Shown here: positions 22,690 through 30,630 of the stretch, in pieces
Layout of the letters: every line of letters begins with the position of its first letter
Position numbering within the stretch: position 1 is the first letter of the stretch
Source of the DNA: JAIXWP01 sp041391745
Lineage (GTDB): Bacteria > Bacteroidota > Bacteroidia > Flavobacteriales_D > Sanyastnellaceae
NCBI GenBank assembly: GCA_041391745.1
Contig: JAWKNK010000003.1
Coordinates: 62,001 to 126,000, forward strand
Direction of reading: 5' to 3'
Length of the DNA: 64,000 nucleotides
Notes under the pieces: generated by a model
The model's database searches: none
What the model was told of the DNA's origin: nothing
Seen by the model: the letters and a program-made list of their open reading frames with translations, nothing else
Program-made: the position numbers and the translations under genes

Positions 22690-23922
22690 ATGAGCACAGT
22701 AAAAATCGGATTGATCGGACTAGGATGTGTTGGTCAAGGCTTATACCAGTTGATACAAGGCGTAGGATACCGCAATGCAGAAATAAAAAAAATAGCCATC
22801 AAAAACAAAGACAAGGCCCGCATCGTATCTCCAGAACTACTCACCTTCAATGTCGACGATATTCTGTACGACGATGAAATCACCATCATCGTAGAGGCTA
22901 TCGATGATGCAAAGGAGGCATATGAAATTGCACGAAAAGTTTTGGTTCAAGGCAAATCCTTTATCTCGGCCAATAAAAAAATGGTTGCAGAAAATCTAGA
23001 AGAATTGACCTCACTTGCGCAACTCAACAACGCTGTGTTTCGGTATGAATCGGCTGTGTGTGGTGCTATTCCCGTGGTTCAAACAATAGACAATTACTTT
23101 TCGTTTGAGCCGATTCATCAACTGCGTGGAATTTTCAACGGTACATCCAATTACATTTTATCTAAAATATTTAATGAAAACCTTTCATATAAAATTGCTT
23201 TGAAACAAGCACAAGAATTGGGTTTTGCAGAAACTGATCCCACGAGCGATGTCGGTGGATTCGATCCGAAATACAAATTAGTAATTCTTGCCCTGCATGC
23301 CTACGGTTTGTTTTTACATCCAGATGATGTGTTCAATTATGGTATTGAATACATCACTGCAGAAGACATTGCCTATGCGAAAGAGAAGCAATTAAAAATA
23401 AAATTAACTCCTACCATTTATCATCAAGATCATAAAATTGCCGGTTTTGTGCTGCCAGAATTTATTCAAGAAAATGATCGTCTTTACGGGGTTGAAAATG
23501 AATTCAACGGAGTAAATATCGAGGGTGGTTATGCCGGCAATCAATTCCTATACGGTCGCGGTGCAGGGGCGTTCCCCACAGCCACAGCGGTTCTCAGCGA
23601 CTTGCATCAAGCTTTGGAAAATCGAAATTACCAAATCCCAAAGCGCGACGCGAGTTATGAGCTCATCGACGATTCACAAGTTTTCTTGGAGGTTTACGCG
23701 CGTTACAAAGATGAAAACGTGCGCAAGACACTCGCCTTTGAAAGTGTGTCAGAAGGGTTGATTACTCCAGAAGATGAGCAAATCACTGGTTACATTTCTC
23801 TGAAAAAGCTTAAAGAAATTCAACATGTATTGCGACAGAAAAAAGTCTCAATCATTGCAACAGGAAAAAGGAAAATCCGAATTCCCGCGAGTCAATATCA
23901 CATCAAATCTGAAGCAGTATAA
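22690..23922 (+). CDS. hom: Homoserine dehydrogenase
   Basis: A 410-residue monofunctional enzyme that reduces aspartate semialdehyde to homoserine. The N-terminal Rossmann motif GLIGLGCVGQGL is clear. The substrate site includes NGTSNYIL and ETDPTSDVGGFDPKYK. A C-terminal extension of about 80 residues follows (VFLEVYARYKDENVRKTLAF and on), where an ACT-like regulatory domain may sit. The gene begins immediately after the metX stop. It supplies the homoserine that MetX and MetY use, so the operon forms a complete branch toward homocysteine. Confidence 0.95.
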   Translation: MSTVKIGLIGLGCVGQGLYQLIQGVGYRNAEIKKIAIKNKDKARIVSPELLTFNVDDILYDDEITIIVEAIDDAKEAYEIARKVLVQGKSFISANKKMVAENLEELTSLAQLNNAVFRYESAVCGAIPVVQTIDNYFSFEPIHQLRGIFNGTSNYILSKIFNENLSYKIALKQAQELGFAETDPTSDVGGFDPKYKLVILALHAYGLFLHPDDVFNYGIEYITAEDIAYAKEKQLKIKLTPTIYHQDHKIAGFVLPEFIQENDRLYGVENEFNGVNIEGGYAGNQFLYGRGAGAFPTATAVLSDLHQALENRNYQIPKRDASYELIDDSQVFLEVYARYKDENVRKTLAFESVSEGLITPEDEQITGYISLKKLKEIQHVLRQKKVSIIATGKRKIRIPASQYHIKSEAV

Positions 23923-23925
23923 AAA

Positions 23926-23956
23926 AAAGGGCGGTCAAAATTTGACCGCCCTTTTT
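23926..23956. terminator. Bidirectional terminator between hom and the YceI gene
   Basis: GGGCGGTC and GACCGCCC form a stem with AT-rich flanks, an A-run before and a T-run after. It lies between two convergent genes and can serve both. Confidence 0.9.
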
Positions 23957-23974
23957 ACACTAACACTTTAAACC

Positions 23975-24505
23975 TTATCCTCTAACGAACTGAAGTTCGC
24001 CATTGAATTTTACTTCTTCCGAAACCAAAACCCCGCCTGCTTCAAGAGCAGCATTCCAATTCAAACCGAAATCGGTGCGGTTAATTTTTCCGTTGATGCT
24101 GAAACCAGCTTTTTCATTTCCCCAAGGATCTTTACCAATACCACCCAATTCAGCTTGGAAAGCAACTGGCTTTGATACGCCACGAATCGTTAAATCGCCG
24201 TGAACTACATATTCTCCCTCTCCTTTCTTCTCTACTTTGTTTGAGGCAAATTTGATCTGTGGGTGATTCTCTGCGTCGAAGAAATCGCCACTCTTCAAGT
24301 GACCATCACGTTGCTCGTTTCCTGTATTCACAGTTGCAATATCAGCAGTAAATTCAATTTCTGCAGTTGAGAAATCTTCACCTTCTGTTTTAGCTGATGC
24401 GTTGAACGTTCCGAAAGATCCAGAAACATTGGTGATCATCATGTGCTTTACTTTGAATCCCATTTCGCTGTGCGTAGGGTCCATATTCCAAGTTGTCTTT
24501 GCCAT
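23975..24505 (-). CDS. YceI family protein
   Basis: A 176-residue YceI-like lipocalin-type beta barrel that binds isoprenoid or other amphiphilic ligands in studied members. Family marks are WNMDPTHSEMGFKVKHMM at the start, VNTGNEQRDGHLKSGDFFDAE, and LTIRGVSKPV. The start is placed at ATG 24505 (MAKTTWNMDP); an open frame extends upstream without signal features. No signal peptide is visible with this start, so it may be cytoplasmic, unlike E. coli YceI. Physiological ligand unknown. Confidence 0.9.
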   Translation of the reverse strand: MAKTTWNMDPTHSEMGFKVKHMMITNVSGSFGTFNASAKTEGEDFSTAEIEFTADIATVNTGNEQRDGHLKSGDFFDAENHPQIKFASNKVEKKGEGEYVVHGDLTIRGVSKPVAFQAELGGIGKDPWGNEKAGFSINGKINRTDFGLNWNAALEAGGVLVSEEVKFNGELQFVRG

Positions 24506-24574
24506 TTTCTTTTTGATTTTTAATTTGATGCAAAGTTGCACCCACCCTCACCCTCAGTCCATTGATGTAGATCA

Positions 24575-24775
24575 AGATTTGGAACTATTGGATATTTTGG
24601 AATTTTTGGAGTTTTTGGAATGATTGGATAGTTTGGAAGTATGGGAATATGCCAGTTGGCGAGAGATTCTTCTAAATATATCCATTTCATCCAGCATTTC
24701 CAGAAATTCCACATTCTCCAAGTATTCCAAATCATCCAATCATTCCAAAAAATCCAAATCATCCAAACCATCTAT
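24575..24775. repeat. Long inverted repeat of TTGGAA-type units
   Basis: The left arm (24578-24640) and right arm (24702-24773) share TTTTTGGAATGATTGGAT and nearby sequence in opposite orientation, separated by about 60 nt. The units resemble those in the dispersed repeats at 17858 and 19762. The gap 24506-24838 holds nothing else recognisable. Confidence 0.75.
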
Positions 24776-24838
24776 TTTCTCCAAAAAGTTGTAACTTTTC
24801 CTTTTCCCCGGGCGTCATACATTTGAAAAGCCTTCCTC

Positions 24839-25330
24839 ATGACCACTACTGAGTTCAATAAATGCGTAGACCTCCATTCAGATGGGCTATATCGCTTTTT
24901 ACTGAAAAATGTAAAAGACAGCGATAAAGCGCAGGATCTGGTGCAGGAAACATTTACCAAGCTCTGGTTGAAAGTTGAGGAAGTGAGTTTTGAAAAGGCA
25001 AAATCCTACCTTTTTACGGCGGGATATCATACGATGATAGACCAAATGCGCCGTGAAAAGAGACATTTAGATTATACTACCGATGCGCTGAAAACGAGTA
25101 TGACGAGCAGTAGCCGACAATACACCGACCTTTCAGAAAAGTTGAACGAGGCATTGGATACCCTCCCTCCCATTCAGAAGAGCGTGATTATGCTCCGAGA
25201 TTATGAAGGGTACAGCTATGAAGAGATTGAAGAAATTACAGGATTGAACGAATCACAAGTTAAGGTGTACATTTATCGAGCTCGTGTGGCTCTAAAAGCG
25301 TACATCGGTAAAATGGAGAACGTATTATGA
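24839..25330 (+). CDS. ECF-type sigma-70 factor
   Basis: A 163-residue extracytoplasmic function sigma factor. Region 2 is at about residues 10-75 (DKAQDLVQETFTKLWLKVEE, then YHTMIDQMRREKR). Region 4 is at about 105-155 (LPPIQKSVIMLRDYEGYSYE, then NESQVKVYIYRAR). It overlaps the next gene by 4 nt, which encodes a membrane protein that is probably its anti-sigma partner. The target promoters are unknown. A TAACTTTT box just upstream is a near match to the housekeeping promoter. Confidence 0.93.
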   Translation: MTTTEFNKCVDLHSDGLYRFLLKNVKDSDKAQDLVQETFTKLWLKVEEVSFEKAKSYLFTAGYHTMIDQMRREKRHLDYTTDALKTSMTSSSRQYTDLSEKLNEALDTLPPIQKSVIMLRDYEGYSYEEIEEITGLNESQVKVYIYRARVALKAYIGKMENVL

Positions 25331-26370
25331 TGATCACCAGAGAAAATTATGAAGCTTACTTTTTGGATTACCTCGAAGGAAATCTAGATGAAAGTTTGCT
25401 TCCGCAATTCCATCGTTTTCTGGATGAAAATCCAGATTTGAAAGTAGAATTGGAAATGGTTTCTGATTTCCAACTACCCGCTCCAACACTTACATTCAAT
25501 AGAAAATTGATGTTATACAAAGGGAGCGAATTCCTTTATTGGAACCTTCTTCCTGGATATGGCTTAAGAAAATATGTAAAACCTGATGCCTCTGCTTGGA
25601 AAGGTCTATCATCGGCAGGGGTGCTGCCCAAACTCACCGCTCCGCATATTGTATTCGAAAACAAAGCTGCTCTTAAACAACCAGTAGCAGCCGGTAAAGT
25701 GGTACCATTGCGCAGAGCTTTCTATTATTCCGCTGCTGCGGCCGCAATCGCAGCGTTGCTATGGACCAACTTATCGAACGACCCTACTATTCCAGCACAT
25801 AGCGGATACAGCTATGATGGGACTTCGACAAAAGTTCCTGTGAACAATAGCACCAAAGAACTTTCAACACCTTCAGACGACCAGCTCATTCACACGGCTG
25901 ACAATAAAAAAACATTCGTTGCTCCGACTCCAATTGTTCCAGAACAGGAATCATACGCGAATACTCCTCAGAATGAAGACCCTTCGGAGTCCGTTACGCC
26001 GATAGTGATTGAAATTCCCGAAGAAAATTATGCTCAGGAAAACAATGTGCCTTTGCCGAACGAAATCACTCCAAATCCAGCCGAGCTCCAATCACCTCGT
26101 GTAGTAGATGTTGCTTATGCAAACAATACAACTACTAGTAAAGCCTATTCCAGCATTTGGGATTTAGCAGAGGATAAAGCCAAGGCAAAACTTTGGGGAA
26201 ATGATAACTACCCAAGCGAAAAATTTGGAGCGGCATTAGCGTCAAGAGAGCTAAAACAGATTTCTTTAAGCAATAATGAGAAGCGATTTGTTATAAAAAA
26301 AGTGGAAGAAAACGGCAGCGAATATCTTATGATTAAACTCGGAAGATTTAAGCACGTTAGGAAAATATAA
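25327..26370 (+). CDS. Probable anti-sigma factor, single-pass membrane protein
   Basis: A 347-residue protein. A short cytoplasmic N-terminal domain (NYEAYFLDYLEGNLDESLLP) resembles the zinc-less anti-sigma start seen in Bacteroidota. One transmembrane helix lies at about residues 137-155 (SAAAAAIAALLW). A Pro/Glu/Asn-rich periplasmic stretch and a compact C-terminal part complete it. Overlap with the ECF sigma gene supports pairing. No classic HxxxCxxC zinc motif is present, so the assignment rests on context and layout. Confidence 0.7.
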   Translation: MMITRENYEAYFLDYLEGNLDESLLPQFHRFLDENPDLKVELEMVSDFQLPAPTLTFNRKLMLYKGSEFLYWNLLPGYGLRKYVKPDASAWKGLSSAGVLPKLTAPHIVFENKAALKQPVAAGKVVPLRRAFYYSAAAAAIAALLWTNLSNDPTIPAHSGYSYDGTSTKVPVNNSTKELSTPSDDQLIHTADNKKTFVAPTPIVPEQESYANTPQNEDPSESVTPIVIEIPEENYAQENNVPLPNEITPNPAELQSPRVVDVAYANNTTTSKAYSSIWDLAEDKAKAKLWGNDNYPSEKFGAALASRELKQISLSNNEKRFVIKKVEENGSEYLMIKLGRFKHVRKI

Positions 26371-26373
26371 TTT

Positions 26374-26937
26374 CTACTTCGTATTAAATTGGTTCATAGT
26401 GCGAGCGAGACCTATGAATCCAAAACTCTGAATTGCTTTCGCAGCATTTTCTATTTTTTCTTGCAATGTTTTTTTCTCTTCTTCGCTCCATTCACCAAGC
26501 ACATAATCAACTTGTTGCCCTTTTGAAAACTCTGCTCCCACGCCAAATCGAAGTCTCGCGTATGAAGCTGTATTTAGTATTTGCTGAATATGTTTCAGAC
26601 CGTTGTGGCCTCCATCACTTCCTTGACCTCGCAAACGAAGTTTACCAAATGGCAGCGCCAAATCATCTGTTACGATCATTACATTTTCAAGAGGAATTTT
26701 TTCTTCCTGCATCCAATAGCGCACTGCATTGCCAGACAGGTTCATATAGGTAGAAGGCTTCACAAGAATAAAGGTTTTACCCTTAAATCTTGCTTCGGCC
26801 ACGGCTGCATATCTATCCGTTTTGAAGCTTACTTTCGCTTCCTCAGCAAGAAAATCGACTACTTTGAAACCAATATTATGACGGGTATTTTCATACTCCG
26901 AACCGATATTTCCCAATCCAACAATTAAAAACTTCAT
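26374..26937 (-). CDS. pth: Peptidyl-tRNA hydrolase
   Basis: A 187-residue enzyme that recycles peptidyl-tRNA dropped from ribosomes. It has the conserved N-terminus FLIVGLGNIGSEYENTRHNI (catalytic His included), the KPSTYMNLSG motif, and the DDLALPFGKLRLR and GSDGGHNGLKHI segments. Downstream of rplY and prs on the same strand, a common arrangement (prs-rplY-pth). It has its own promoter box close to the start. Confidence 0.97.
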   Translation of the reverse strand: MKFLIVGLGNIGSEYENTRHNIGFKVVDFLAEEAKVSFKTDRYAAVAEARFKGKTFILVKPSTYMNLSGNAVRYWMQEEKIPLENVMIVTDDLALPFGKLRLRGQGSDGGHNGLKHIQQILNTASYARLRFGVGAEFSKGQQVDYVLGEWSEEEKKTLQEKIENAAKAIQSFGFIGLARTMNQFNTK

Positions 26938-26941
26938 AGCA

Positions 26942-26949
26942 CAAAAATA
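26942..26949 (-). promoter_or_regulatory. -7 promoter box for pth
   Basis: TATTTTTG on the minus strand, 4 nt from the pth ATG, so any transcript would be almost leaderless. It overlaps the T-rich tail of the rplY terminator, so it could be fortuitous. Confidence 0.4.
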
Positions 26950-26950
26950 A

Positions 26951-26980
26951 AAAAGGCCGCCTCAATGAGACGGCCCTTTT
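26951..26980 (-). terminator. Terminator after rplY
   Basis: On the minus strand GGGCCGTCTC and GAGGCGGCC pair around a short loop with one mismatch, and a T-run follows. It would separate prs-rplY from pth, at least in part. Confidence 0.75.
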
Positions 26981-26999
26981 GTGTATCATTATCCGAAGA

Positions 27000-27596
27000 T
27001 TATTTTTTCTTCTTCTTACCGTCGTCTTCAGATGCTTGGCTAGCAGCGATAGACGCACGAGTAGCTTGAACTGCAACTACTGCAGAAGCCTCAGCTTCAG
27101 CAAAGCGACAACCTTCGATTTGTACTTCGCGAACGCGAATCAAATCTCCAATTTGCAAGCTGCTGATATCAACAGTGATTGCTTCTGGAAGCAATTCTGG
27201 CTTACCAATAGTACGCATTTTACGGTAGTTCAATACCAAACGACCACCCGCTTTAACACCTTCAGAGCTACCAGTCAATCTTACTGGAAGAGCTACACTA
27301 ACTTCTTTACCAGGAATCAATTCCAAGAAGTCGATGTGAGTTACTGCATCAGTGATTGGGTTAAGCTGAACCTCTTGCATAACTGCAGGAACAGTAGTGC
27401 CGTCGATTTCAACGTTGATTTGAAAAGTTTCTGGCTGACGACGAATTTTTTCGATGTCCATTGCAGAAACGCTGAAGTGATGTTGTTTTTCACCACCATA
27501 CATCACAGCTGGAATGCGTCCATTTCTACGCAAGTTCGCAGCATTTTGTCTCCCTACGTCCTCTCTTGGAGAACCGCTCAAACTGATTTGTTTCAT
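27000..27596 (-). CDS. rplY: Ribosomal protein bL25, CTC form
   Basis: A 198-residue long form of L25, the 5S rRNA-binding large-subunit protein, with the additional C-terminal CTC domain. The N-terminus (ISLSGSPREDVGRQNAANLR) fits the 5S-binding domain. The CTC part includes LIRVREVQIEGCRF. The protein ends in a Lys-rich tail (DDGKKKKK). It starts 11 nt after the stop of prs, so both are one operon. Confidence 0.95.
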   Translation of the reverse strand: MKQISLSGSPREDVGRQNAANLRRNGRIPAVMYGGEKQHHFSVSAMDIEKIRRQPETFQINVEIDGTTVPAVMQEVQLNPITDAVTHIDFLELIPGKEVSVALPVRLTGSSEGVKAGGRLVLNYRKMRTIGKPELLPEAITVDISSLQIGDLIRVREVQIEGCRFAEAEASAVVAVQATRASIAASQASEDDGKKKKK

Positions 27597-27606
27597 TTTT
27601 TTATTT

Positions 27607-28548
27607 TTATGAAATTATAAAATGAGAGCTGATGCTCTTATTTTCCAACAAATTATGAAGTACGTCAGCAAACAACTTCGAAACACTCAATACTTTGATT
27701 TTGTCTTTCGGTGCATCTTCTCTCAATGGAATGCTATCGGTAACGATAAGCTCTTTCAACACTGAATTTTGGATTCGGTCGTATGCTTCTCCGCTCAATA
27801 CTGGGTGAGTACAAATGGCTCTTACGCTAAGTGCGCCGTGCTCAAGCATCATTTCTGCTGCTTTGCAAAGCGTTCCCGCCGTATCCACCATGTCATCGAT
27901 TAGCACTACATTCTTTCCTGCTACATCTCCAATCACTGTCATGCTATCCACTTTGTTGGCCACCTTTCTTTGCTTGTAACAAATAGCAAGGTCAACCCCC
28001 AATATCTTCGCGTATGCATTCGCACGCTTTGTTCCTCCTGTATCAGGAGCTGCAATTACCAAATCCGGAATCTCCATCGACTGAAGATGCGGAATGAAAA
28101 TCGTACTGGCGTACAAATGATCTACTGGTACTTCAAAGAACCCTTGGATTTGCTCTGCGTGCAGATCCATAGTTATCACACGATTTACTCCAGCTGCAGT
28201 AAGCAAATTCGCTACGAGTTTAGCTCCGATAGCTACACGTGGCTTGTCTTTTCTGTCCTGACGAGCAAACCCAAAATAAGGCATCACAGCAACGATTCTC
28301 TTTGCAGAAGCTCTTTTCGCCGCGTCAATCAAGAGCAAAAGCTCAAATAGATTGTCTGTCGGTGGGAAAGTGCTCTGAACGATAATCACGTCCTTTCCGC
28401 GCACAGTTTCTTCAATACTTGGCTGAAATTCGCCGTCGCTGAAGCGCTGCAAAATTACATTTCCAAGTGTGGTGTCGAGTGATTTTGCAACTCCTTCGCC
28501 CATGTAGGTCGAAGCTGATCCTGCTAATATTTTGAACGTGTCGTTCAT
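27607..28548 (-). CDS. prs: Ribose-phosphate pyrophosphokinase
   Basis: A 313-residue PRPP synthetase supplying PRPP for nucleotide, His and Trp synthesis. Motifs: FSDGEFQPSIEETVRGKDV, a flexible-loop region FGFARQDRKDKPR, the HAEQIQGFF metal-binding His, and the PRPP loop VVLIDDMVDTAGT. The start is taken as ATG 28548 (MNDTFKILAGSAS); an in-frame start at 28572 would overlap the promoter box. It leads the operon prs-rplY. Confidence 0.96.
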   Translation of the reverse strand: MNDTFKILAGSASTYMGEGVAKSLDTTLGNVILQRFSDGEFQPSIEETVRGKDVIIVQSTFPPTDNLFELLLLIDAAKRASAKRIVAVMPYFGFARQDRKDKPRVAIGAKLVANLLTAAGVNRVITMDLHAEQIQGFFEVPVDHLYASTIFIPHLQSMEIPDLVIAAPDTGGTKRANAYAKILGVDLAICYKQRKVANKVDSMTVIGDVAGKNVVLIDDMVDTAGTLCKAAEMMLEHGALSVRAICTHPVLSGEAYDRIQNSVLKELIVTDSIPLREDAPKDKIKVLSVSKLFADVLHNLLENKSISSHFIIS

Positions 28549-28569
28549 GGTGCCCTGTTTTAAGGGCCG

Positions 28570-28577
28570 CAAATATA
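28570..28577 (-). promoter_or_regulatory. Promoter of prs-rplY
   Basis: TATATTTG on the minus strand, with TTG at 28600-28602 at 22-nt spacing as the -33 element. The -33 part lies inside the end of the CPBP gene. Confidence 0.65.
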
Positions 28578-28588
28578 GACCTTTTTTC

Positions 28589-29440
28589 TCAAGATTCCAG
28601 CAACCATCCTGATTGAGGAATGCGTTTTTTAAGAAGCAACACCATTACCCCAATAAATACCACCATAGAAATCACATAATAGGGCACCCCCGTTTGAAAA
28701 TCTCCTTCGGGAGCCTCTAATGTCATTCCATTATGATGGAAGAGGAAAATAGCTAGTAAATTGTTGGCAAAGTGGGCCAAAATAGACACCCAAAGTCCTC
28801 CACTCCATACAAATAGGTATCCAAGCATGGCTCCTAAGAGGAGACGAGGAAGAAATCCGAAAAACTGAAAATGGAAAAAGCTAAAAATAAAAGCACTGAT
28901 CCAAATTCCCGCGTGAATATTCTTTGTAGCTCCTATCAATAAGGGTTGTAACACTCCTCTAAATGCAATTTCTTCGCAAACAGCAGGTATCACGGCAATA
29001 CAGAAAATGGTGCTTATCAAACTCCCCGTTCCCGAATAATTCAATATCAGGCTGGTGAGCACGGCAGCTCTTTCTTCTGTTGGTTTTAAAGCACCTTCTA
29101 GCCAACTGCCTTCCGGAATCATCATTTGATTCAACATCCCAGAAAACTCTATCAGTGCGCCCGATGAAATAATCCATATAACGCCCAATACCGCAATTAA
29201 AAAAGAAGGAGTCATGTTTGCCCTAAAAGCATTAGGAGCCCCGAAAATGATCAGATAAATGCCCACAGGAAGCAAGAATGTGATGATCTGTGAAATGTTA
29301 TTCATCCACTTGATGAGCTCAATGTGTTCCAATCCTGGATTTGAGACCAATTCATCAATTTGATTTACAGGGACTCCATTTCCTATAGCCAAAGCCACGG
29401 CCGCAAGTCCCCCTATTAGCGCACAAATTATAATGAACAC
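28589..29440 (-). CDS. CPBP family intramembrane metalloprotease, N-terminus cut by a stop
   Basis: A polytopic membrane protein of the CAAX-protease and bacteriocin-processing family. The catalytic motif EEIAFRGVL is present in a transmembrane helix, with later SFFHFQFFG and HFANNLLAIF supplying His and Asn. The 283-residue ORF starts at GTG 29440. The same frame continues upstream to ATG 29497 with a plausible start (MKNPIFHDMSAGT), but an in-frame TGA at 29456-29458 interrupts it. So either the gene really starts at GTG 29440 or the sequence has a nonsense change. Substrates unknown. Confidence 0.88.
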   Translation of the reverse strand: MFIIICALIGGLAAVALAIGNGVPVNQIDELVSNPGLEHIELIKWMNNISQIITFLLPVGIYLIIFGAPNAFRANMTPSFLIAVLGVIWIISSGALIEFSGMLNQMMIPEGSWLEGALKPTEERAAVLTSLILNYSGTGSLISTIFCIAVIPAVCEEIAFRGVLQPLLIGATKNIHAGIWISAFIFSFFHFQFFGFLPRLLLGAMLGYLFVWSGGLWVSILAHFANNLLAIFLFHHNGMTLEAPEGDFQTGVPYYVISMVVFIGVMVLLLKKRIPQSGWLLES

Positions 29441-29515
29441 ACCAAAAAGTATAGCTCAGGTGCCCGCAGACATGTCATGAAATATCGGATTTTTCATTCT
29501 ACAAAAGAAGCTAAC

Positions 29516-29523
29516 TACCTTTG
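29516..29523 (+). promoter_or_regulatory. -7 promoter box for dusB
   Basis: TACCTTTG, an exact TAnnTTTG match, leaving a 5' UTR of about 70 nt before dusB. No clear -33 element was found. Confidence 0.5.
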
Positions 29524-29599
29524 CACCGCACAATAGATTTTCATTTTTTTATTCTGCATTTATTAAACATTAAATGTCAGAGAACGTTGAATAGTGAGC

Positions 29600-30580
29600 A
29601 TGATTAAAATAGGCAACATAGAATTACCTGATTTTCCGCTGCTTTTAGCACCCATGGAAGATGTGAGCGATCCTCCATTCCGCATGGTTTGCAAAGAGCA
29701 TGGTGCTGATATGATGTACACCGAGTTCATCAGTAGTGAAGGACTCATTAGGGATGCAGCCAAAAGTGTGATGAAGCTGGATATTTTCGAATATGAGCGC
29801 CCTGTAGGTGTTCAAATTTTCGGAAGTGATATTCAAACAATGGAACAATGCGCACGCATCATCGAAAAGGTAAATCCAGATTTGCTCGACATCAATTATG
29901 GTTGCCCAGTAATGAAGGTAGCGTGCAAAGGAGCAGGAGCTGGTATTCTCAAAGACATTGATAAAATGGTGAGAATGACGGATGCTGTTGTAAAAGCGAC
30001 CAACCTACCCGTTACTGTTAAAACAAGACTGGGCTGGGACGACCAAACCAAAAATATTCTTGAAGTTGCCGAGCGCCTTCAAGACATCGGGATTCAAGCG
30101 CTCACTATTCACGGACGCACGCGTGTGCAGATGTACAAAGGTGAAGCCGACTGGTCGCTTATCGCTAAGGTGAAAGAAAATCCTCGAATCAAAATACCCA
30201 TTTTCGGAAATGGTGATATTGATTCACCTGAAAAAGCATTGGAATATAAAAATCGATACGGTGTTGATGGCATTATGATTGGACGCGCTAGTATCGGTTA
30301 CCCTTGGATTTTTAATGAAATAAAACACTATTTCAAAACTGGAGAAAAACTCGCTCCTCCAACCATAGAAGAGCGTGCAGCCGCGGCCATCAAGCACTTC
30401 GAATTTTCTATCAAATGGAAAGGTGAAAAATTAGGAGTACTCGAAATGAGAAGGCATTACTCCAACTATTTCAAAGGACTTCCAAATTTCAAAGAAGACC
30501 GAATGGCGCTTGTTACGATGATGGAGCCAGAAGCCATTCTCGAAAAACTTAAAGAAGTAGGAAGAAAAGAATACGCATAA
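29600..30580 (+). CDS. dusB: tRNA-dihydrouridine synthase
   Basis: A 326-residue FMN enzyme that reduces specific uridines in tRNA. TIM-barrel marks: LLLAPMEDVSDPPFR near the N-terminus, the catalytic Cys region DINYGCPVMKVACKGAGAG, TVKTRLGWD, TIHGRTR, and NGDIDSPEKA. The C-terminal helical domain contains MRRHYSNYFKGLP. ATG 29600 (MIKIGNIELP) is preferred to the GTG two codons upstream. Dus class B is inferred from overall resemblance. Confidence 0.94.
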   Translation: MIKIGNIELPDFPLLLAPMEDVSDPPFRMVCKEHGADMMYTEFISSEGLIRDAAKSVMKLDIFEYERPVGVQIFGSDIQTMEQCARIIEKVNPDLLDINYGCPVMKVACKGAGAGILKDIDKMVRMTDAVVKATNLPVTVKTRLGWDDQTKNILEVAERLQDIGIQALTIHGRTRVQMYKGEADWSLIAKVKENPRIKIPIFGNGDIDSPEKALEYKNRYGVDGIMIGRASIGYPWIFNEIKHYFKTGEKLAPPTIEERAAAAIKHFEFSIKWKGEKLGVLEMRRHYSNYFKGLPNFKEDRMALVTMMEPEAILEKLKEVGRKEYA

Positions 30581-30586
30581 AAAAAA

Positions 30587-30616
30587 AGCCTCTCAAATTA
30601 TTGAGAGGCTTTTTTC
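30587..30616. terminator. Bidirectional terminator after dusB
   Basis: AGCCTCTCAA and TTGAGAGGCT form a perfect 10-bp stem with a 4-nt loop, with an A-run before and a T-run after. It separates convergent dusB and the giant T9SS gene. Confidence 0.92.
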
Positions 30617-30630
30617 TATCATATTATTTC

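Noticed and set aside
26979..27620. A 213-codon plus-strand ORF over rplY
   Set aside because: It is fully antisense to a well-conserved ribosomal protein gene; a shadow frame.
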